DNA from: Lysinibacillus sp. KCTC 33748
GTDB lineage: Bacteria > Bacillota > Bacilli > Bacillales_A > Planococcaceae
Reading direction: 5' to 3'
Assembly (NCBI RefSeq): GCF_002237755.1
Contig: NZ_MWSJ01000005.1
Span: 1-64,000 of the forward strand
DNA: 64,000 nt
Below, piece by piece: positions 43,865 to 52,011 of this stretch. The translations under genes and the position numbers were made by a program. The notes beneath the pieces were generated by a model. That model made no database searches, was not told where the DNA came from, and was given only the letters and a program-made list of their open reading frames with translations. Each line of letters begins with the position of its first letter. The first letter of the stretch is position 1.

Positions 43865-45049
43865 TTAATACTTGATATAGAATGTAGCTTTACGACCATT
43901 TCTATCAAGCCATAGTAGTTTTTGGTGTGCCTTAGAAAGTAGGCGACTGTCTTTTGAATAGTTGTTCGTTCCCGCGAAACCACCATTTACTATTAGGTCT
44001 ACGCCATGAATCTCATTCTCAAAATTCTTGTGAATATGACCTGCGAAAATAGCAGTAGGGAACTTTTGAATCATCATTGTTAGGTCTTGAATCACTTTGC
44101 TATAGTTGTCTAAGTGACCATGAACACCGAAGTAAGTTCTACCTAAGATTGTTGCTACTATGATTTCGCTGTCATACTTGTTGTCCATCATAGTAACATT
44201 CGGCAAGTTTTCTAAACGAGCTCCCATATACCATGTGACAAAATCATGGAAACTCTCAGTCTTAATTTCCTCCTCTTTGCGAGAAGAAATTCTGTCATGA
44301 TTACCTTTGACACTGTAAACTTTAACTTTTTCAAAGTAGTTTGCTAGAATAGCGACAAGTCTAGCCAAAGCTTCAGCTACTGACTTAGTTTGCTCAACTG
44401 CGGTTTCTGTTTCACCAATCTTAGTAAGGCGGTGTAGATTGCCCTCAATTAAATCACCTAATTGCATGATATGAAGCTCTCTAGCTCCTGTTAACTCTTG
44501 ATAAGCTATTATTTCATTAATTGTTTGTTCAATGCGTTCATAGAACACTTCTTCATTAAATGTGTTCCAATGGTTATCTGTTACCATTCCTTTGTGAAGG
44601 TCTGATAACATTAAAGTAAGAGATGTGTCACCATTATATTTAACATCTGCTTTCTTGTAGTTAAGTGGTCTAGCGTTGTTGATTTCATCTTTAATAGAGT
44701 CAATCAGCTTTTTAAGCAAGTTATCCAACCTTGCTTCGTGGCGTAAGAATTGTTTGTACTCACGCTTTTGGTCTTGAACTTGCATTTTAGCAATCTCAAG
44801 CTCTTTAATTTTGTCGTTTAATTCTTCTAGTTCTCCAGAGGTATTAGCGTTCTGCTTAATAGCGTAATCTCTACCTTGTTTGAAAGCTTTATACCATTTG
44901 CGATAATATGATTCACCGAAATTAAGTTTAAGCTCTTTGTTAAGAAGTTCACAAATACCTTCCCATGTAAGACCAAGAATCTTTTTGTTCTCACAGATTC
45001 GATACTTGTATTCTTCAACGATTTCATTAGGAAGTTGTTTAGTGTTCAT
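43865..45049 (-). CDS. calcineurin-like metallophosphoesterase (YonJ-like; 394 aa)
   Basis: All five metal-binding blocks are present: LSDLHKG (DxH), QLGDLIEGN (GDxxE), KGNHDR (GNHD), VHGHLD and FAGHIHKN (GHxH). The N-terminal 130 residues are an HTH-like part (LTWEGICELLNKELKLNFGESYYRKWYKAF) and a coiled coil (LEELNDKIKELEIAKMQVQDQKREY), which may bind DNA or a partner. Similar to the phage metallophosphoesterase I recall as YonJ in SPbeta. The substrate cannot be told; nuclease activity as in SbcD/Mre11 relatives is one option. It lies 3 bases after the YonK-family gene. Confidence 0.85.
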   Translation of the reverse strand: MNTKQLPNEIVEEYKYRICENKKILGLTWEGICELLNKELKLNFGESYYRKWYKAFKQGRDYAIKQNANTSGELEELNDKIKELEIAKMQVQDQKREYKQFLRHEARLDNLLKKLIDSIKDEINNARPLNYKKADVKYNGDTSLTLMLSDLHKGMVTDNHWNTFNEEVFYERIEQTINEIIAYQELTGARELHIMQLGDLIEGNLHRLTKIGETETAVEQTKSVAEALARLVAILANYFEKVKVYSVKGNHDRISSRKEEEIKTESFHDFVTWYMGARLENLPNVTMMDNKYDSEIIVATILGRTYFGVHGHLDNYSKVIQDLTMMIQKFPTAIFAGHIHKNFENEIHGVDLIVNGGFAGTNNYSKDSRLLSKAHQKLLWLDRNGRKATFYIKY

Positions 45050-45052
45050 CTA

Positions 45053-45307
45053 TTAATCTTCCTTAAATAAGTCTTCTTCTTGTTCTGCATCTGTTTCAGA
45101 AGATACATTGAACTCGTTAATAATTGCGATTGAATCTTCTTCTTTGATAGAAAGAGTGATGTTTTTACCATTAAATTCTTCCAGTAATTTATTTAGGCTA
45201 TACTTGAAATCGCCATCTTTAACAGATTCAGTTACGATTAACTCTCCTAAAGTCCAATCAATATCAAGTTTACCTTTTAGTTGTATTGAATTAGTGCGCT
45301 TTGCCAT
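45053..45307 (-). CDS. yonK: YonK-family protein (84 aa)
   Basis: The core (IQLKGKLDIDWTLGELIV, DFKYSLNKLLEEFNGKNITLSIKEED) matches what I remember of SPbeta YonK (EFNGKNVSITVKEEN), a small protein of unknown function with a solved structure. A longer acidic tail (SSETDAEQEEDLFKED) is added at the C-terminus. It overlaps the upstream gene by one base and the metallophosphoesterase follows, the yonK-yonJ order I recall from SPbeta. Confidence 0.8.
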   Translation of the reverse strand: MAKRTNSIQLKGKLDIDWTLGELIVTESVKDGDFKYSLNKLLEEFNGKNITLSIKEEDSIAIINEFNVSSETDAEQEEDLFKED

Positions 45308-45561
45308 TATTTTTTAGCACCTGCTTTAACTGACTTTTGAACAGCTTTCGCTTGTAATAAGCCATTTGGTGTAACAGGGAAGATAGCAACGCCACCACTG
45401 TAATCTACAGCGTGATAAGTTTGCTTTTTATCGTATTCAACTTTTCCATTTTTCTTCACAGATTTGCCAAGTTTATCAAGCTTTACTGCGTAATGTGTGT
45501 ATAAGTCAACTACTGCATATCTAAGACCATACATAGTCTTAATTTTTCTAATGTGTAACAT
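45307..45561 (-). CDS. small basic protein, unknown (84 aa)
   Basis: GGAG precedes ATG 45561. Lysine-rich protein with strands MYGLRYAVVDLYTHYAVKLD and TYHAVDYSGGVAIFPVTPNG, and a basic tail AVQKSVKAGAKK that suggests nucleic acid binding. It is the first gene of the yonK-yonJ-like operon, downstream of the tRNA region. No family recognised. Confidence 0.6.
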   Translation of the reverse strand: MLHIRKIKTMYGLRYAVVDLYTHYAVKLDKLGKSVKKNGKVEYDKKQTYHAVDYSGGVAIFPVTPNGLLQAKAVQKSVKAGAKK

Positions 45562-45603
45562 TTCTCATTTCTCCTTTACTCTAGTAAATTCAATATTTTA
45601 TTG

Positions 45604-45674
45604 TAGGGGCTAGTGGGATTGAACCAATGACTTTGGGTTAGGAATCTAACGTTTTATCACTAAACTAAGCCCCA
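45604..45674 (-). tRNA. tRNA-like, anticodon CCT (Arg?) with weak anticodon stem
   Basis: Acceptor TGGGGCT/AGCCCCT (6 of 7 pairs), TA at positions 8-9, a clean D-arm (GTTTAGTGATAAAAC) and a T-arm with TTCAATC loop. The 7-base anticodon loop TTCCTAA gives CCT, but its stem TTAGA/CCCAA has two A-C mispairs. No CCA is encoded. Possibly a decaying tRNA-Arg(CCT). Confidence 0.5.
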
Positions 45675-45688
45675 ATTACAACAAAAAA

Positions 45689-45720
45689 CACTATTAGAAT
45701 AGTACGTCTTTCTAATAGTG
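45689..45720 (-). terminator. strong intrinsic terminator
   Basis: Perfect 11-bp stem (CACTATTAGAA / TTCTAATAGTG) with a 10-base loop, followed on the minus strand by TTTTTTG. It would end a transcript coming from the tRNA-Arg side (46.7 kb), leaving the tRNA-like element at 45604 beyond it. Confidence 0.75.
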
Positions 45721-46053
45721 AATTGATTGTCTTAATATTCAGTTATGTAGTAGACACATTCACCTTACAGAATAATAATGATTCTTTAGCTTGTTTTAAG
45801 ATTACTGTGTCTGAATCACACCCTATATTAAAGAAACAAAGAGAAAGGAGAGTAAATGAAAAATTTTATTCACTTTGCTTTGTTTCCTGAATATAAGATG
45901 TAATATGAGGGGGGAGACGATTCGAATCTACTCCGCTTTTGCAATAGATTGACATTCTGCGCAACTCCCATAGAGCAACCTACAGGATTTTACCCTGCGA
46001 ATAATATAATTGCTGTCAATTCTCTTAAGCAATTAGTAGCTTCATAAGATTAA
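45721..46053. other. non-coding stretch with further tRNA-like fragments
   Basis: No supported gene. Minus-strand pieces such as 45910-45969 show GGGAG/CTCCC ends and a GATTCGAATC T-loop-like sequence, and a stem GCAGG/CCTGT lies near 45970-46000. The cloverleaves cannot be completed by eye, so these are listed only as possible tRNA relics. Confidence 0.3.
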
Positions 46054-46122
46054 GCTCAGGAACAGAATCGAACTGTTGTTTCTTGATTAAAAAGCAGATG
46101 TAATGTAACTATCTAATCGAGC
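46054..46122 (-). tRNA. tRNA-like element (anticodon TAA or TTT, ambiguous)
   Basis: A good T-arm (ACAG-TTCGATT-CTGT) and a partly pairing acceptor (GCTCG/TGAGC), but a poor D-arm and an anticodon arm TGCTT-TTTAATC-AAGAA with one mismatch. At 69 bases it is short. Alignment with Bacillus tRNA-Lys is also possible. Probably degenerate. Confidence 0.35.
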
Positions 46123-46125
46123 GCA

Positions 46126-46195
46126 TAGTGGAGGAGAGCGTTGAACTCACAGAGGCTTGCTTATTAGACAAGGTGAAATACGGATTCACTCCTGT
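46126..46195 (-). tRNA. tRNA-like element (loop CTAATAA)
   Basis: An anticodon arm CTTGT-CTAATAA-GCAAG with five pairs, a D-like hairpin TGAA...TTCA, a T-arm GTGAG-TTCAACG-CTCTC with one mismatch and an acceptor with five of seven pairs. The positional anticodon would be AAT. Only 70 bases and no CCA. Could be a relic. Confidence 0.35.
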
Positions 46196-46241
46196 TGGCT
46201 GACTAGGCAGTGGTCGAACATGCAATGATACGATAAACTTT

Positions 46242-46496
46242 TTATAGATACTCTAATTTTATTAAACCATCTATTCTATACATTGTGTAATCATCTTTCG
46301 ATATTGCTGTGTTTGAAGCAAAAATCTCAAGATTCTCTGCTTCTTCATCATAAATATCGAAATACCTATCCAACGCTATCTCAAATGCTCTTTCCTTCCA
46401 ACGGTTATCTATACTATCGTCAGATTCTTTAGAATACAAGTAAGATTCATTAACTAGTTCGTTGTTAGTTTCATATGTTAAAATATAGTAATTCAT
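46242..46496 (-). CDS. small phage protein, unknown (84 aa)
   Basis: The start is placed at ATG 46496 (MNYYILTYETNNELVNES) because AAAGGA lies 7 bases upstream; the frame is open 12 codons further without a ribosome site. Acidic, alpha/beta (RAFEIALDRYFDIYDEEAENLEIF, MYRIDGLIKLEYL). It sits inside the tRNA cluster. No family recognised. Confidence 0.6.
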   Translation of the reverse strand: MNYYILTYETNNELVNESYLYSKESDDSIDNRWKERAFEIALDRYFDIYDEEAENLEIFASNTAISKDDYTMYRIDGLIKLEYL

Positions 46497-46595
46497 AGTT
46501 ATATCCTTTTTAGTAGGGCATAGGGTATTCAAAACTCTAAATACTCGAAAGAAAATCGAGTGCCGTAGTCCACGTCAAATGCCCCCAAATTTTAT

Positions 46596-46672
46596 TGGCG
46601 CGCCATGAGAGATTCGAACTCCCAACCGACAGGGTAGAAACCTGTTGCTCTAATCCATTGAGCTAATGACGC
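46596..46672 (-). tRNA. tRNA-Arg (anticodon TCT)
   Basis: Complete cloverleaf: acceptor GCGTCAT/ATGGCGC (one G-T pair), D-arm with GCTC/GAGC, anticodon arm ACAGG-TTTCTAC-CCTGT, and T-arm GGGAG-TTCGAAT-CTCTC. Discriminator G and an encoded CCA end. Reads AGA codons, which are frequent in AT-rich phage genes. Confidence 0.93.
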
Positions 46673-46679
46673 ATATTTG

Positions 46680-47188
46680 ATTTTCAGCATTGAGCGTAGT
46701 TAAGGGAAGAACTACGCTCAAACTTTGATTCTGAGGAGGTTTAAGTTATGAAATCAAAAAGAACTTCTCACTTTATCTTGCGAAGGGTAGGTAGCACCCA
46801 AAGTTCTTTTAGTTGTTTTTGTAGTACTTGATTAGGTGTAACGCTCTCTAAGATTGCTTTGCACAAGTTTTGAGTTAACCCACTTACTAATTATGTCTCA
46901 GATGTTTACTTAATCCTAATTTATGTATTTGTCTTGTTTGTGAGTTTAGTTATTATCTTACTCATGTGTTCGCAAGATGTTAAAGAGGTAGGAATAACAC
47001 CTTGCGTTCAATAAGTTTATTAGCAGTAGCTTAAATAGGTAAGTGACTCACCTTGTATATTTCATATTATATTATTATCTTACTTTAACAAACGATTTTA
47101 TCAAAATAATTTGAAAATAGTGGTTTTTTTAATAAAATCCGAATAAAAAGGTGAAATTCACACAGTATCACACCGATCATTTCCTGAA
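46680..47188. other. 509-base gap with structured RNA candidates and a coding relic
   Basis: Contains a perfect 10-bp hairpin at 46692-46719 (GAGCGTAGTT/AACTACGCTC) and a larger structure at 46757-46810 (AAAAGAACTT/AAGTTCTTTT, with an inner GGGT/ACCC) followed by a U-run on the minus strand. A hairpin GGTGAG/CTTACC lies just after the motif at 47063-47088. A minus-strand piece near 46770-46880 reads QNLCKAILESVTPNQ then LQKQLKELWVLP without a usable start, so it may be a gene fragment. Confidence 0.4.
47063..47088 (-). promoter_or_regulatory. recurrent AT motif (AAAGTAAGATAATAATATAA)
   Basis: A minus-strand copy about 100 bases after the HU-like gene, with the same upstream extension AAATCGTTTGT as the copy at 9111. 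It faces the tRNA cluster and could be its promoter. Confidence 0.5.
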
Positions 47189-47572
47189 TTAGTTAATAAC
47201 TGTTTTTTCTAATACTTCCTTGAAAGTTTTTGAAACAGCAAACTTTGTAGCCAAGTGAGTTGGTTTAACCACTGGTGAACCATCTTGAGGGTTACGGTAA
47301 GTACGCTCAGGTTTTACTTCAACCTTGAACTGACCTAAAGTACCAAAACCAATATTAACTTGACTTTCAACGATAGCACGTACATACGCTTTTTCTACTG
47401 AATCAAGAACTGCTGTTCCGAAGTCTTTTGTTATTTGGATTTCTACGCTATCTGTGTCACCTTCTAAGATTTCTTTAGCTAACGCTTTTGATACACGCAT
47501 CGTTGGTAGTGTATCTTGTAGTTCCTCAGCTAAGATTCCTGTAATAAAATCTGTACGACCTAATTTAGCCAT
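47189..47572 (-). CDS. HU-like DNA-binding protein (127 aa)
   Basis: The second half follows the HU/IHF pattern: FGTLGQFKVEVKPERTYRNPQDGSPV, with the RNP turn that inserts into the minor groove, and FAVSKTFKEVLEKTV at the end. The N-terminal 60 residues are longer than in host HU and only loosely HU-like. SPbeta carries an HU homologue (YonN) in the same region, from memory. AAAAAGGAG precedes ATG 47572. Probable genome-packing or architectural protein for phage replication or transcription. Confidence 0.8.
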   Translation of the reverse strand: MAKLGRTDFITGILAEELQDTLPTMRVSKALAKEILEGDTDSVEIQITKDFGTAVLDSVEKAYVRAIVESQVNIGFGTLGQFKVEVKPERTYRNPQDGSPVVKPTHLATKFAVSKTFKEVLEKTVIN

Positions 47573-47644
47573 TTTGATATAAGCTCCTTTTTCTCTGAAA
47601 AATAAAATGGATTTTATCGCCTTTGGGAAGCGAACTAATAATCC

Positions 47645-47667
47645 GATATATTATTATGTTATTTTTA
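47645..47667 (-). promoter_or_regulatory. recurrent AT motif (AAAAATAACATAATAATATA)
   Basis: A minus-strand copy about 10 bases after the stop of 47675-48019, followed by an ATAAAAT/ATTTTAT hairpin with a T-run and then the HU ribosome site. Nearly identical in sequence to the plus-strand copy at 61023. Confidence 0.5.
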
Positions 47668-47674
47668 ACGTAAG

Positions 47675-48019
47675 TTAATCTTCACTACTATTAATAGTGA
47701 TTCCTAGTTGTTCCTTATCTTCTTCTGATAGACAAGAGAAATTACTATAGCGTTCTGAGCCTTTGCTAATTTCCTTTACTTTCTTATGAGATAAGACTTC
47801 TAGGTTCTTTTCCTCTTTAGTGAGGTAGTAAGCGAACATATCCAAAATTACTTTAGTTTTTTGCTTTTCCCAAGTAAACAATAGATATTCTTCCAATGTC
47901 ATTGTCTGAGCTAGAAATTCAATTTCTTCTATAAGAAGGTGTTCAATGACTTGCTTGCGTTGTGCAAAATTTAGCGAACTATCTAAGTTCACTGTTAGGT
48001 GTGGTAGTAAAATTTTCAT
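47675..48019 (-). CDS. phage protein, unknown (114 aa)
   Basis: The start is placed at ATG 48019 (MKILLPHLTVNLDSSLNF), with GAGAGGG about 12 bases upstream; the ATG seven codons earlier lies inside that site. Helical and charged (VIEHLLIEEIEFLAQTMTLEEYLLFTWEKQ, MFAYYLTKEEKNLEVLSHKKVKEI). Between HU and the HTH/zinc protein, so probably a regulator or replication helper. No family recognised. Confidence 0.6.
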   Translation of the reverse strand: MKILLPHLTVNLDSSLNFAQRKQVIEHLLIEEIEFLAQTMTLEEYLLFTWEKQKTKVILDMFAYYLTKEEKNLEVLSHKKVKEISKGSERYSNFSCLSEEDKEQLGITINSSED

Positions 48020-48092
48020 TTTATTAATTAACCCTCTCATTCTTTAAGGCGGTGGGAAGTGACATTTGCAATACTTTTTTGTACAAGCTGAT

Positions 48093-48605
48093 TTAGCGAC
48101 ATGTTTTACAAATGGAAAGTAAACGATCTTTTGCTGATTTATTGTCACTATAGAACTCGTTTGTTGCAGGTAGGTGTTCACCGCACTTATTACATTGTTT
48201 TGTTTTTAAACCTAGAGTGCTTGTGTAAATTACTCTACGCCATTGACGCTCATTCTCTTTCACGACTGCTTTGTAAACGGTCTTGAGCGCTTTCTTGACA
48301 TTCTGATTCTCAATGCCTATAGCTTCACCGATTTCTCTATGGGTGTAGCCTTTTTCAACCATTTTAATAAGAAGTAACTGTTGATTCGTGAAGTTACATT
48401 GATTGATTAGTCTGTCCAATGAAGCATAAGTCGCTATCACTTCTTGATTAACAGCTTTAACCCCTGTAACGTCACGTGTGCTACCGCCGCCTAAGAAAAG
48501 GTTATCATCATATTTGTATCTAAACTCTATTAAAAGCTCAACCACGCCAATGTCATTCATGACGAAGGGTTGAAACATTAAGTCCTTACTAGTAATGTGT
48601 GCCAT
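48093..48605 (-). CDS. sigma-region-4-like HTH protein with C-terminal zinc ribbon (170 aa)
   Basis: Residues about 70-110 form a helix-turn-helix of the sigma-70 region 4/LuxR type (LIKMVEKGYTHREIGEAIGIENQNVKKALKTVYKAV). The last 35 residues hold two CxxC pairs (KQCNKCGEHLPATNEF ... SICKTCR), a probable zinc ribbon. It is the first minus-strand gene, divergent from the helicase, as expected for a transcriptional activator of the late (tail) operon. No single-subunit RNA polymerase like YonO of SPbeta is seen nearby, so this protein is a candidate late regulator. Confidence 0.7.
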   Translation of the reverse strand: MAHITSKDLMFQPFVMNDIGVVELLIEFRYKYDDNLFLGGGSTRDVTGVKAVNQEVIATYASLDRLINQCNFTNQQLLLIKMVEKGYTHREIGEAIGIENQNVKKALKTVYKAVVKENERQWRRVIYTSTLGLKTKQCNKCGEHLPATNEFYSDNKSAKDRLLSICKTCR

Positions 48606-48840
48606 GCTAAATCTTCCTTCCTATATAATGTAACTTTCACCAACCTTTTGTAGTTGATTTTGACTTTAGTTATTATATATTATTTCGTAATTTTTGGATG
48701 TGTTTTTTGAAAAATATTATTTTTTAATTATATATGTTTTTAATATAAATATATTTATAAAAGTAATGTAATGATATAAAATAAGAGAGTGACATGAAAA
48801 GGTTGCGTTTAAGTATATTCAGGAGAAAGCAGGGATAAAA
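48606..48840. promoter_or_regulatory. divergent, very AT-rich intergenic region
   Basis: Separates the minus-strand late genes from the plus-strand early genes. About 100 bases (48665-48765) are almost pure A and T. A plus-strand copy of the recurrent motif (AAAGTAATGTAATGATATAAA) lies at 48759-48782 before the helicase. It probably carries promoters in both directions; a replication origin is possible but there is no iteron set. Confidence 0.5.
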
Positions 48841-51285
48841 TTGCCAAACATATTACACCAAAATACTAACCGCCTAAAAGTCAAGGTTGCAAAGGTGCTG
48901 TACTATAAGGAAGAAAGTATGTGGGGCATTGTGAGCGTTGCACCAACTAAGATAGAGGGTGACTTCGAACCTGAGCTGAATCGCTATAACAACTTTGTTA
49001 TTAGAGGTAACATTCCAATGGCTATGAATGTGGGGCAAGAGTATGACATTGAAGTAACGGATTTGCAGACAGACGCTAAGTATGGTGAGTTCTATGAGAT
49101 TATTCGTATTCATATAGAAGCACTTGACACAGTAGAAGCACAACAGCGCTTCTTACAAGCTGTTCTATCAGAGTATCAATCAAAGCTGATTCTTGAAGCA
49201 TTTCCTAACAATATGATTGTAGATGATATTAGAGATAATATAATTGATATAACTACAATAAAGGGTTTCGGGGAAGCTACAGCTCTAAAGATTAAGAGAG
49301 AAATCAAGAGAAACAAAGACCTAGGAGCTTTAATTTCGGAACTTGCTGACTTGAACCCATCAGGGAGAATGTTGAATAAGATTGTTGAGAAGTTTGGAAA
49401 TTCTACAATTGCGCTATTCAAAGCAAAAGAATCTTTATATTATCTATGTATAGTTTCAGGTCTAAGCTTCAAAAGAATTGACAACATAGCTCTTATGCGT
49501 GGGGAAGATAAGTTTGGTCCAAAACGCATTAAGGCTTACTCAGAATACTACTTTGATGAAATTGCTAATCAAGGGCATTCATGGGTCAATGAGCGGGAGT
49601 TCCTAGAACAGGCTATCAAGGAACTTGATGTTAATGGCACATATATTCGCGACTATATGAATTCAGAGGATGGTAAGAAAAACTTCTATTGGCAACAGGG
49701 GGATAAGAGAATTTCTTCTATTTTTATGTACAACAATGAGCGCAACACATTACGAAATTTACTGAGACTTGCTACTAGATATGAAGCACCAATTGGCTTT
49801 AATGTTGATGAAGCAATCAAAGACGCTGAGGCGGCGCTAGATGTAAAATATACTGACGAGCAAAAAAATGCTATTCGTGAGAGTGTTCTGCACGGTGTGT
49901 TTATTATAAATGGTAAAGGTGGTACAGGTAAGACCACTGTAGTCAAAGGGATTGTCGAGGTATTAAACTCTTTAGGCCTTACTTATAAAGCATGTGCATT
50001 GAGTGGTAAAGCTTCACAGGTTCTTTTATCGAAAGATATTGACTCTGCAACAATTCACCGCACGTTTGGAATTGGTGTTAAGAAGTCAGATGATGAAGAA
50101 ATCGGTGGTGGTAAATCATTCTATGATGTAATAATCATTGATGAAAGTTCAATGGTAGATGCAGGCCTGTTTAACCAAATGTTATCTAAAGTTCAAGATG
50201 GTGCTAAGGTAATTTTAGTAGGGGACAGTGGTCAGCTTTCAGGTATTGGGCATGGGGATGTGCTTCGTGATTTACTTCAAACACAATACTTCAAAACTAT
50301 TGAGTTAAATCAAGTTCACCGTCAAGCCCAAGATTCTGGAATCATTGAATTAGCTACAAAGATTCGTGAAGGTGTTCAAGTTTACTCTGCTAACCAAGAG
50401 GGCATGATAAAGTTTGGAAAGAACAAAGACATGATTATGGTCAACTATCAAAACAAAGAGGATATGCCCGAAAACGTTGAGAGAGTTTTAAGAGGTCAAG
50501 CAAAGAATATCAAAACACCTCAAGACCTAATGGACTTCCAAGTAGTTGTAGCTATGAAAGAACGTGGTGCTATGTCAGCAAAAGCAATTAATAACCTAGC
50601 TCAATCAGTCTTTAATGACCTAGAGAAGCCGTTTGTGTCTTACAATGGATATGACTTCCGGGAGGGTGACAAGGTTATTGTAAAGGGCAATAGCTACGAA
50701 ATCAGCTACTATGATGATTTAGAGCATTATTATAATGTGCGAGACAATGAGTTAACTGAAAATGAGATTCAGGAACACTTATTAACATTGGAAACTGACG
50801 AGGAAAGAGTTGAGTTTTGTGATAGTATTCCAACATCAAACACTGGTGATTTATTCAATGGTACCATGGGAATAGTTGTAGATGTGTTTGAGAAAATAGA
50901 CTATAACACAAACAAAATAGTTCAATGCTTGATGATTAACTTCGAGGGACTAGGAATTAAAGTTTACCAACAGTCAGAACTCGATAGTTTGGAACTAGCT
51001 TATACTGTAACTTGTCACCGGATACAAGGTTCAACTATCAAAAACGTAGTAGTTATATTAGATTACTCTGCATATTCACTTTTATGTAGACAGTGGGTAT
51101 ATACAGCAATCACTCGAGCTTCAAAGAAATGTGTATTACTTGTACAATCATCTGCTTTAGTTAAAGCAATCGGAACAGACGCTAGTGGAAACCGTCAAAC
51201 ATTTTTAGGTGATATGATTAGAGAATTACACAAAGCTAAAGGAGATTTAGAAATGGTAATTAAGCAAGTCGCTAAGTTGCAATAA
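48841..51285 (+). CDS. RecD-like superfamily 1B DNA helicase (814 aa)
   Basis: Start TTG 48841, preceded by AGGAG at 15 bases and AGGGA at 4-9. The N-terminal 85 residues are an OB-like domain (LKVKVAKVLYYKEESMWGIV), then a helix-hairpin-helix-like part (ITTIKGFGEATALKIKREI). The motor has Walker A NGKGGTGKTT near residue 360, DES box VIIDESSMVD near 435, motif III ILVGDSGQLSGIGHGD, and C-terminal TCHRIQGSTIKNV and YTAITRASKKC. This order is that of RecD2/YrrC helicases, slightly longer here. Unwinds DNA 5' to 3', probably for phage recombination or replication. First plus-strand gene and intact. Confidence 0.9.
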   Translation: MPNILHQNTNRLKVKVAKVLYYKEESMWGIVSVAPTKIEGDFEPELNRYNNFVIRGNIPMAMNVGQEYDIEVTDLQTDAKYGEFYEIIRIHIEALDTVEAQQRFLQAVLSEYQSKLILEAFPNNMIVDDIRDNIIDITTIKGFGEATALKIKREIKRNKDLGALISELADLNPSGRMLNKIVEKFGNSTIALFKAKESLYYLCIVSGLSFKRIDNIALMRGEDKFGPKRIKAYSEYYFDEIANQGHSWVNEREFLEQAIKELDVNGTYIRDYMNSEDGKKNFYWQQGDKRISSIFMYNNERNTLRNLLRLATRYEAPIGFNVDEAIKDAEAALDVKYTDEQKNAIRESVLHGVFIINGKGGTGKTTVVKGIVEVLNSLGLTYKACALSGKASQVLLSKDIDSATIHRTFGIGVKKSDDEEIGGGKSFYDVIIIDESSMVDAGLFNQMLSKVQDGAKVILVGDSGQLSGIGHGDVLRDLLQTQYFKTIELNQVHRQAQDSGIIELATKIREGVQVYSANQEGMIKFGKNKDMIMVNYQNKEDMPENVERVLRGQAKNIKTPQDLMDFQVVVAMKERGAMSAKAINNLAQSVFNDLEKPFVSYNGYDFREGDKVIVKGNSYEISYYDDLEHYYNVRDNELTENEIQEHLLTLETDEERVEFCDSIPTSNTGDLFNGTMGIVVDVFEKIDYNTNKIVQCLMINFEGLGIKVYQQSELDSLELAYTVTCHRIQGSTIKNVVVILDYSAYSLLCRQWVYTAITRASKKCVLLVQSSALVKAIGTDASGNRQTFLGDMIRELHKAKGDLEMVIKQVAKLQ

Positions 51286-51334
51286 GGTTACGCACAGTTG
51301 CATCATCTGCTTAGGTTATTAATAGTAATATTAC

Positions 51335-51357
51335 AAAGGTGATATAATTATATATAA
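51335..51357 (+). promoter_or_regulatory. recurrent AT motif with extended -10 (TGATATAAT)
   Basis: AAAGGTGATATAATTATATAT on the plus strand, about 50 bases after the helicase stop and 60 before the next start. It contains TGnTATAAT, an ideal extended -10 box. Confidence 0.5.
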
Positions 51358-51417
51358 AAAATAAGTATAACACAGTACCAAAACGTCACTTTTTGTGTTT
51401 TAAGGAGAGAATGATTT

Positions 51418-51890
51418 ATGCTAATAGATAAAGTCTTGTTTAACAACTTCTTCAAGAAGGACAACAAAGACAACTTCATAAACCTAGATATTAACACTTT
51501 TGAATTGTTTGGTGAACTTCTAGCAGCAGGGAAGTTGAAAGGAAATAGGCATAAGAAATTTGCCTTTAGTTGTAAATCAAACAGAGAAGCGGATGGATTA
51601 TATAAGCAAGAAAAAGGGGTTATTAGATTCTATTGGTTTAACATCTACTACTCGTGATTTTCTAATCAGCAACATGAGGGGAGCGAAGTTACAACTTTGT
51701 CATACCTTGGCTATGAAGTAGCACAAGATTTTTTAGCTAAGTTTAATAGTCGCTATGTGTGTAAGGGACCGCTTTTAAATATATTCGTGAGGGTAAGGCC
51801 CGATTAGAAATTTATATAGAAGGTGATGGAAATTGCGAATGTGGTTGAAACTCAGATTTTAAGGAACGAATCAAAAAAAATTTGAAGAAA
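51418..51890 (+). pseudogene. eroded phage protein, several frame changes
   Basis: AGGAGAG precedes ATG 51418. The first 79 residues (MLIDKVLFNNFFKKDNK ... GVIRFYWFNIYYS) are open. After that, coherent pieces continue in other frames: RDFLISNMRG, then LGYEVAQDFLAKFNSRYV, then YIREGKARLEIYIEGDG and DFKERIKKNLKKQ. Together they suggest an original protein of about 150 residues, now broken by at least two indels and one TGA. Function unknown. Confidence 0.5.
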
Positions 51891-52011
51891 CAACATTATT
51901 AAATAACGCTCATAATCAAAAATATAGTATATTTTAAAGTTATATAATAATATTTTCGATAGTGTGTATATATGGTTGTTGCAAATATTATTAGAATGAC
52001 TAATAGTAGCA

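Noticed and set aside
48660..48770. Replication origin in the AT-rich divergent region
   Set aside because: No iterons, DnaA-type boxes or clustered inverted repeats could be made out; AT-richness alone is not enough.
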